Source of the DNA: Actinomycetes bacterium
Lineage (GTDB): Bacteria; Actinomycetota; Acidimicrobiia; Acidimicrobiales; RAAP-2
Direction of reading: 5' to 3'
Length of the DNA stretch: 35,619 nucleotides
Assembly: GCA_021807265.1 (NCBI GenBank)
Contig: JAKAPH010000007.1
Span: 1 to 35,619 of the forward strand
Part shown: positions 31,588 through 35,619 of the stretch, piece after piece
Numbering within the stretch: the first letter of the stretch is position 1
How the letters are laid out: every line of letters begins with the position of its first letter
Notes under the pieces: generated by a model
Told to the model about the DNA's origin: nothing
Seen by the model: the letters and a program-made list of their open reading frames with translations, nothing else
Database searches by the model: none
Program-made: the position numbers and the translations under genes

Positions 31588-32201
31588 GGCTGGGTTCGCA
31601 CGGTGATCCACTGGCGCAGGCTCGGCAGGATCGACTGGCTGATCTCGTGGCCGCCGGCGTGGCGGTGGGTGACCGCCAGCGCGCCGGCGTCGCCGCTCAG
31701 GTAGGCCCACGTGCGATCGAGCAGGTCGCGCGGGATCACCGCGTCCTCGGTCGCCTGCGCGTGAAAGACCGCCAGGCCGTCGAGCCGGTCGGGCTCGGTC
31801 GAGAGTCCGGCGTCAAAGGGCATCGTGCCGTAGAGCACCGCGACCCCCGCCAGCCGGTCCGGCCGGTCGAGTGCCAACCCGCCCGCGAACGCCGCGCCGC
31901 CGGAGAACCCGATCACCACGACGGGCCGGTCGTCGGCGACGTCGTCGAGCCAGTGCCAGAACCAGTCGAGCTGGGCGCGCAGCGATTCGGCCATCGGCCG
32001 GCCGATGCCGCGGTTCTCGAACCACGCGTAGCCGTCACCGCCGACGGGAATCGGCCCGCGCACGGCGGCGTAGGCGGGTCCGATGGGCAGGACGTCGGCG
32101 AGACCGGCGATCTCGCGCTCGTTGGAGCCACGGCCGTGCAGTAGCACGACGATCGGGGTTGACGGGTCCGGCGAGCCGCGCCAGATGACGACCGGCTCCA
32201 C
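31584..32201 (-). CDS. Phospholipase/carboxylesterase (MhqD-like)
   Basis: This 205-residue serine hydrolase of the carboxylesterase/phospholipase (YpfH/MhqD) family has the nucleophile elbow GFSGG, the acid in ATEDAVIP and the histidine in HAGGHEIS. The oxyanion region is VVLLHGRGSNE. In Bacillus, MhqD of this family is induced by methylhydroquinone and catechol under MarR-type MhqR. The GTG start is one base after the dioxygenase stop, and the stop overlaps the next gene, so it sits mid-operon. Confidence 0.9.
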   Translation of the reverse strand: MEPVVIWRGSPDPSTPIVVLLHGRGSNEREIAGLADVLPIGPAYAAVRGPIPVGGDGYAWFENRGIGRPMAESLRAQLDWFWHWLDDVADDRPVVVIGFSGGAAFAGGLALDRPDRLAGVAVLYGTMPFDAGLSTEPDRLDGLAVFHAQATEDAVIPRDLLDRTWAYLSGDAGALAVTHRHAGGHEISQSILPSLRQWITVRTQP

Positions 32202-32202
32202 G

Positions 32203-32979
32203 TCAGGCCCCCACGACGTAGGAGGTCATCGAGAGCGAGCCCATCGTGCAACCGTCGACCAGGACGCTCGTGGACGCGCCGCGGGCGTCGGCCACGCCGC
32301 CGATGTAGGCGAGGGGCAGGAAGTGGTCGGGCGTCGGTGCCGCCAGGCGGTAGTCGGCCGTGCCGGTGAGCCGGCCGATTCCCGTGGGGTCGTCGGCCAT
32401 CTGGCTGCGGATGTCGTCGTCGAAGCGATGGGCCCAGTCGAATCCCTCGTCGATGGCGTGCCAGTTGATCGCGCGCAAGTTGTGCACGATGTTGCCGCTC
32501 GCGAGGATCATGATGCCGTCGTCGAGCAGCGGCGCGAGACGCCGACCGAGGTCGATGTGGTAGTCGAGCGGTTGGGTCGCGTCGATCGAGAGCTGGACGA
32601 CGGGGATGTCCGCGGCGGGAAAGACGTGGGCCAGCACTGACCAGGTGCCGTGGTCGATGCCCCAGGTCGTGTCGTCGAGCGCCACGGGTACGGGCTTGAC
32701 GATCTCGGCGACCTGCTCGGCCACGTCGGGCGCCCCCGGCGCCGGGTAGTCGAAGTCGAAGAGCTGCTGGGGGAAGCCGTAGAAGTCGTGGATGACCGGC
32801 GGATTGGCCATCGAGGTCACCGCGGCGGTGTCGATGTACCAGTGCGCCGAGATCGCCAGCACGGCGCGCGGCCGGTCGCTCAGCAGGCCGAACGTCGTCC
32901 AGGCGTCGGTGAAGTGGTTGTGCTCCAGGGTGTTCATCGGGGTTCCGTGTCCGATGAACGCGGCGGGAAGGGGGGCCAT
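32203..32979 (-). CDS. LigB-family extradiol (DODA-type) ring-cleavage dioxygenase
   Basis: This 258-residue protein matches the class III extradiol dioxygenase family that includes YgiD/4,5-DOPA dioxygenases. Metal-binding histidines are in FIGHGTPMN and ISAHW; further His residues are in GIDHGTW, ILASGNIVHN and TPDHFLPL. It should cleave an aromatic diol ring. ATG 32979 is chosen: the adjacent ATG at 32982 is only two bases from the ribosome site GGGAG, while 32979 is five bases away. It is the first gene of the MarR-linked operon and has a strong promoter. Confidence 0.9.
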   Translation of the reverse strand: MAPLPAAFIGHGTPMNTLEHNHFTDAWTTFGLLSDRPRAVLAISAHWYIDTAAVTSMANPPVIHDFYGFPQQLFDFDYPAPGAPDVAEQVAEIVKPVPVALDDTTWGIDHGTWSVLAHVFPAADIPVVQLSIDATQPLDYHIDLGRRLAPLLDDGIMILASGNIVHNLRAINWHAIDEGFDWAHRFDDDIRSQMADDPTGIGRLTGTADYRLAAPTPDHFLPLAYIGGVADARGASTSVLVDGCTMGSLSMTSYVVGA

Positions 32980-33007
32980 CATGTCTCCCAACGGTCGAGG
33001 TGACCCC

Positions 33008-33036
33008 AGTGTAGTGGTGGATAGGTGACATATCAA
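33008..33036 (-). promoter_or_regulatory. Strong promoter of the dioxygenase operon with MarR operator
   Basis: On the minus strand TTGATA (33031-33036) and TACACT (33008-33013) are spaced by exactly 17 nt. An imperfect palindrome TGGATA-N7-TATCAA (33018-33036, plus strand; five of six arm bases match) lies over the -35 and the spacer. It is between the divergent MarR gene and this operon, so it is a likely MarR operator. Confidence 0.7.
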
Positions 33037-33045
33037 CAAAATGGG

Positions 33046-33051
33046 TAGCAT
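33046..33051 (+). promoter_or_regulatory. -10 element of a leaderless MarR promoter
   Basis: TAGCAT ends 6 nt before the MarR ATG at 33058. It lies close to the candidate MarR operator, so autoregulation is plausible. Confidence 0.55.
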
Positions 33052-33057
33052 GGGTCC

Positions 33058-33519
33058 ATGAGCGACACCATCTGGCTGACGGGCGAGGAACTAGCGGCGT
33101 GGAAGGGCCTCGCGCTGATGAACCTGCAGCTGAGTGCCACGCTTGGCCGCGCGCTCGCGGCCGACGGCCTCTCGTATCCGGACTACCTCGTGCTCGCCTC
33201 GCTCGCGGACCACGCGGAGGGGCGCTGTCGGGTGGTGGAGCTGAGTGACGAGCTCGGATGGGAGAAGAGCCGCGCCTCGCACCACGTGGCGCGCATGTGC
33301 CAGCGTGGCCTGGTCGACAAGCAGCGCTGTCCCACGGACCAGCGCGGCGCCTACGTCGTGTTGACCGACGCGGGGCGGCGTGCACTGGTGGGGGCGGCGC
33401 CCGGCCACGTGGCGACGGTGCGCGAGAACTTCGTCGACCTGCTCACCACCGAACAGCTCAAGGCCGTCGCGACGGTCTCGTCGGTCGTGCTCGCGCACCT
33501 GGCGAGCCACCGGGACTGA
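33058..33519 (+). CDS. MarR family transcriptional regulator
   Basis: This 153-residue regulator has the MarR winged helix with LSDELGWEKSRASHHVARMCQRGLV and a wing containing RCPTDQRGAYVVLTDAGR. Three cysteines lie in GRCRVV, RMCQRG and QRCPTD; MarR proteins that sense quinones or electrophiles often use such Cys residues. It is divergent to a dioxygenase-esterase-luciferase-like-dehydrogenase operon and probably represses it and itself. The ATG is set by the leaderless promoter. Confidence 0.92.
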   Translation: MSDTIWLTGEELAAWKGLALMNLQLSATLGRALAADGLSYPDYLVLASLADHAEGRCRVVELSDELGWEKSRASHHVARMCQRGLVDKQRCPTDQRGAYVVLTDAGRRALVGAAPGHVATVRENFVDLLTTEQLKAVATVSSVVLAHLASHRD

Positions 33520-33524
33520 CGCCG

Positions 33525-33561
33525 CAGCGCGACGCCGGGCCCGGGGCCCGGCGTCGCGCTG
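33525..33561. terminator. Perfect 37-bp palindrome, probable bidirectional terminator
   Basis: An 18-bp arm and its exact reverse complement meet around one central base (33543), GC-rich throughout. It lies in the 49-bp gap between the MarR stop and the convergent cytochrome bc-type gene, and so can end both transcripts. There is no T tract. Confidence 0.85.
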
Positions 33562-33568
33562 GCGATGC

Positions 33569-34510
33569 TTACGAGTGGTAGTACTCGCGCCAGATCAGTC
33601 GGTAGATCTTCACCTTGCGCGGGATGGACCGCAGACCGGGGATGAAGGGCACCAGTAGCAAGAGCAGCGACAGCAGGCCCATCAAGGCCGAGACCTGGAC
33701 GTCGGCGTTCGAGCTCGAGCTGAACGGGGACACCTGGTACCAGAAGGTGTAGAGCCACAGCCACGCCTGACCGGGGTAGCTGCCCGTCTCGTTCATCATG
33801 CCCCACTGGCTGCCCAGGAGGTGCTGCTTTTGGGCGAGGTTGGCGAGGTACGTGCCGTCAGCGACGAACAGCAAGGGCTTGGTGTAGTTCGTCGTGTAAA
33901 AGCCGCCACCGGTCACCAGGGCCTGGTCGAGCGCGCCCGAGCGCGCCATGGCCGTGAGCGAGTTGATCATCGTCGGCACGGGTCCGGTGTTGGTCGCGGG
34001 CACGGTGATGGTCCCGTTGCTCCAGGTCATCTTCGACGCGCCCTTGGTGTAGTTCGACACCCACGACGACTGCTGGGCGGCACTGGCGCCCTTCCACTGC
34101 GACAGCGCCGCACTGAGGTTCTTGTTGTAGGGCTGGCTCGTCAGCGGTGCGATGACGAAGTCGCGCACCGTGTTGACCGGGATGGTCACCCCGGCGAACT
34201 GGGCGAGCTTCAACGGACCGAGGTTCTGGCCGGGCGCCGCGGTGTTGTAGGGCGCGCCGTATTGGGCGGTGATGGTCGTCCCGTTGAGCTCGCCGAGCGC
34301 GGTCGTCGCGAAGTCGATGGGGTCGGCGTTGGACCACGTCTTGATCGTGATCGCGCGCTCGTCGGGCGAGCCGAAGAGCGTGGCGAGCAGGATCACGAGC
34401 AACCCCACCACGACGATCGCGATGGTCCCTTCTCGGATGATGTCGTAGGGCGTGTACTTGCCTTCGTACTTCGGCGCGTCAACGTCGGGGCGGAATGGTT
34501 TCGTACTCAC
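33569..34510 (-). CDS. Cytochrome b C-terminal/subunit IV-like membrane protein with large insertion
   Basis: This 313-residue protein has a helix near residues 26-45 (IAIVVVGLLVILLATLF), a long extracytoplasmic segment (~50-235) rich in Thr, Asn and Ser, a hydrophobic YPGQAWLWLYTFWY stretch, and a final helix (~280-298, LLSLLLLLVPFIPG). I infer a bc/b6f-type subunit IV role from its place after the cytochrome b gene. I do not see the PEWY-type quinol-oxidation motif. It is about twice the length of subunit IV because of the long segment. The GTG start overlaps the cytochrome b stop as GTGA. Confidence 0.6.
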   Translation of the reverse strand: MSTKPFRPDVDAPKYEGKYTPYDIIREGTIAIVVVGLLVILLATLFGSPDERAITIKTWSNADPIDFATTALGELNGTTITAQYGAPYNTAAPGQNLGPLKLAQFAGVTIPVNTVRDFVIAPLTSQPYNKNLSAALSQWKGASAAQQSSWVSNYTKGASKMTWSNGTITVPATNTGPVPTMINSLTAMARSGALDQALVTGGGFYTTNYTKPLLFVADGTYLANLAQKQHLLGSQWGMMNETGSYPGQAWLWLYTFWYQVSPFSSSSNADVQVSALMGLLSLLLLLVPFIPGLRSIPRKVKIYRLIWREYYHS

Positions 34511-35133
34511 TTGGTCGCTCCCTTTTCATCCTCGAACGGGGGCACGACGCCCTTCACGCGCACCAGCAGCACGTGGATCGTGGTCAGCAGCACCGCGGCG
34601 AGCGGCAGCAGCACGATGTGCCACATCAGCATCTGGCCGAGGTTCAGCACGTTGAAGATCGACCCGACGCCGGTGGCGTTGATGCCGTCCTTGGCCTGGG
34701 TGGAGATCCACTGGGAGTCGAAGTTCGTCTGGCTGACGTAGCCCGTGAAGGCCGTGCCCACCGAGGCGAGGAACGTCACGACGCCGGTCACCCAGGTGAG
34801 CGAGCGTCCGCCGCGCCAGGCCGCCATGAAGAACTTGCCCCACAGGTGCACGATCATCGCGAAGAAGAAGATCTCCACGCTCCACAGGTGCGTCGAGTTG
34901 ATGAAGTGCCCGATCGAGGACGAGTGCCACCACTGCGGACCGCGGATCGCCAGGATAATCCCCGACAGGATCACCATCGTCAGCGCGGCGATCGTCGTGA
35001 CGCCAAAGACGTAGATCCACGAGGAGACGTAGGCCGGCTGGGTGTCGGGGAGCAGCTTCTCGGGGGGCAGGTGTCCGGCGACCCGCTTGCGCAGGCGGGT
35101 CGTCCACTGTCGTTCGATTTCGGCGGTGCTCAT
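34507..35133 (-). CDS. Cytochrome b (b6-type) subunit, N-terminal four-helix domain
   Basis: This 208-residue membrane protein has four helices and the four heme-ligand histidines: THLW and IVHLW are 14 residues apart in one helix, and MWHIV and TTIHV are 14 apart in another. These are the spacings of bc1/b6f cytochrome b. It forms the heme b_L/b_H core of a menaquinol oxidoreductase. The ATG overlaps the small upstream gene's stop as ATGA and its own stop overlaps the next gene as GTGA. No Rieske or cytochrome c gene lies inside the window. Confidence 0.9.
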   Translation of the reverse strand: MSTAEIERQWTTRLRKRVAGHLPPEKLLPDTQPAYVSSWIYVFGVTTIAALTMVILSGIILAIRGPQWWHSSSIGHFINSTHLWSVEIFFFAMIVHLWGKFFMAAWRGGRSLTWVTGVVTFLASVGTAFTGYVSQTNFDSQWISTQAKDGINATGVGSIFNVLNLGQMLMWHIVLLPLAAVLLTTIHVLLVRVKGVVPPFEDEKGATK

Positions 35134-35312
35134 TGGTTCTCCTTGCGGCGGTTGCGGCCGGGGAACGGCAGGAAGAGCGCCGCGATGAAGGTCAGGATCA
35201 TCAGCACGACGACGATGAAGTTCGCCACCGAGACGTCGATCACTCCCCAATGGATGTAATGCCCGTAATTATTCAGCGGTATCAGCGCCGCCAGCGACCA
35301 GAGATAGGCCAT
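35130..35312 (-). CDS. Small one-helix membrane protein, bc-operon associated
   Basis: This 60-residue protein has an N-terminal amphipathic stretch (LWSLAALIPLNNYGHYIHWG), one membrane helix (residues 28-48, IVVVLMILTFIAALFLPF) and a basic tail. ATG 35312 has GGGAGGA about 11 nt upstream. It overlaps the cytochrome b gene as ATGA and is probably an assembly or accessory subunit of that complex; two histidines before the helix are notable. Confidence 0.65.
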   Translation of the reverse strand: MAYLWSLAALIPLNNYGHYIHWGVIDVSVANFIVVVLMILTFIAALFLPFPGRNRRKENQ

Positions 35313-35412
35313 GGGTTGCTCGTTCCTCCCAACTAGATCCGAGGTGACCAGTCTCGCGAAACGCACCCCGCCCCTCGCCGGGAACTGCGGCGTGGCCCGC
35401 GACGTTGACTAC

Positions 35413-35619
35413 TCACGCCACCGTTCTAGTTCCTGGCACGCGGTCGCGCGCGCTTTGGCGCAGGTGGAACTGAGTAACGCCTATGCAAAGCGAGACCGCA
35501 CCGGCGATGTGCAACTCGACGAGCACGACCGGCACGTGGGTGATGTACTGGGTAAAGCCGATGAGCGCCTGGACGAGGGCGATGAGCACGAGCCGGCGCA
35601 CGCCGAATCGCAGGGCGTC
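35413..35619 (-). CDS. ctaA: Heme A synthase, C-terminal part (truncated by window)
   Basis: The last 68 residues of a membrane protein read in from the right edge. LVQALIGFTQYITHVPVVLVELHIAGAVSLCI matches the C-terminal helix pair of COX15/CtaA heme A synthase in outline, with a His in ELHIAGA in the heme-ligand position. Heme A synthase makes heme a for cytochrome oxidase and fits the adjacent cytochrome b genes. The gene's start and promoter lie outside the window. Confidence 0.75.
   Translation of the reverse strand, partial: DALRFGVRRLVLIALVQALIGFTQYITHVPVVLVELHIAGAVSLCIGVTQFHLRQSARDRVPGTRTVA

Noticed and set aside
1-35619. CRISPR arrays, phage or insertion-sequence genes
   Set aside because: No repeat-spacer series, integrase, transposase or terminal inverted repeats with target duplications were found.

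Overview
The window looks like chromosome of a high-GC Gram-positive (Actinomycetota). The strongest evidence is the compact fhaA-fhaB-pstP-pbpA-pknB-crgA block, a growth and cell-division signalling cluster confined to that phylum. Thiolase, hotdog thioesterases, a luciferase-like oxidoreductase, DUF2252 and a split cytochrome b operon fit the same assignment. The reduced pkn cluster (no rodA, no pknA) suggests a lineage outside the well-studied mycobacteria and streptomycetes, possibly Acidimicrobiia; this placement is inference. I see no phage, insertion sequence, CRISPR array or other mobile element, so this is ordinary chromosome.

Layout. 1-6.2 kb: a small alpha/beta hydrolase, a 1132-residue membrane GGDEF-EAL cyclic-di-GMP protein, a convergent PAS-GAF-PAS sensor with no output domain, a gene-poor 490 bp and tRNA-Leu(CAG). 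6.3-12.4 kb: the FHA/phosphatase/PBP/PASTA-kinase/CrgA cluster. 12.4-18.5 kb: thiolase, hotdog thioesterase, pirin, a three-gene operon (class III aminotransferase, thioesterase, COG4705 membrane protein) and a small exported protein. 18.5-20.1 kb: azlCD with a divergent Lrp/AsnC regulator. 20.1-24.3 kb: a terpene-cyclase-fold protein and a MerR-ADH-cupin-AKR electrophile-stress-like operon. 24.4-29.6 kb: cytidine-deaminase-like protein, GrpB, GNAT, tRNA-Ile(GAU), double-hotdog thioesterase, a PQ-loop-like membrane protein coupled to DUF2252, and tRNA-Ala(TGC). 29.6-33.5 kb: a MarR regulator divergent from a four-gene operon (LigB-type dioxygenase, carboxylesterase, luciferase-like oxidoreductase, 2-hydroxyacid dehydrogenase). 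33.5-35.6 kb: cytochrome bc-type genes and the 3' part of a heme A synthase gene.

Two architectural rules recur. First, about a dozen promoters show a -10 hexamer (TANNNT, twice CANNNT) ending 5-9 nt before the start codon, so many messages here are probably leaderless. This helps choose starts, notably for the MerR gene. Second, genes inside operons nearly always overlap as GTGA, ATGA, TTGA or TGATG.

The most unusual points are the leaderless promoter pattern, a perfect 33-bp palindrome inside the c-di-GMP gene, the SxN-to-SCD change in the PBP together with loss of rodA/pknA from the cluster, the MarR operon resembling a quinone-detoxification module, the apparent reversed order of kinase-like motifs in DUF2252, and the long insertion in the second cytochrome bc gene.
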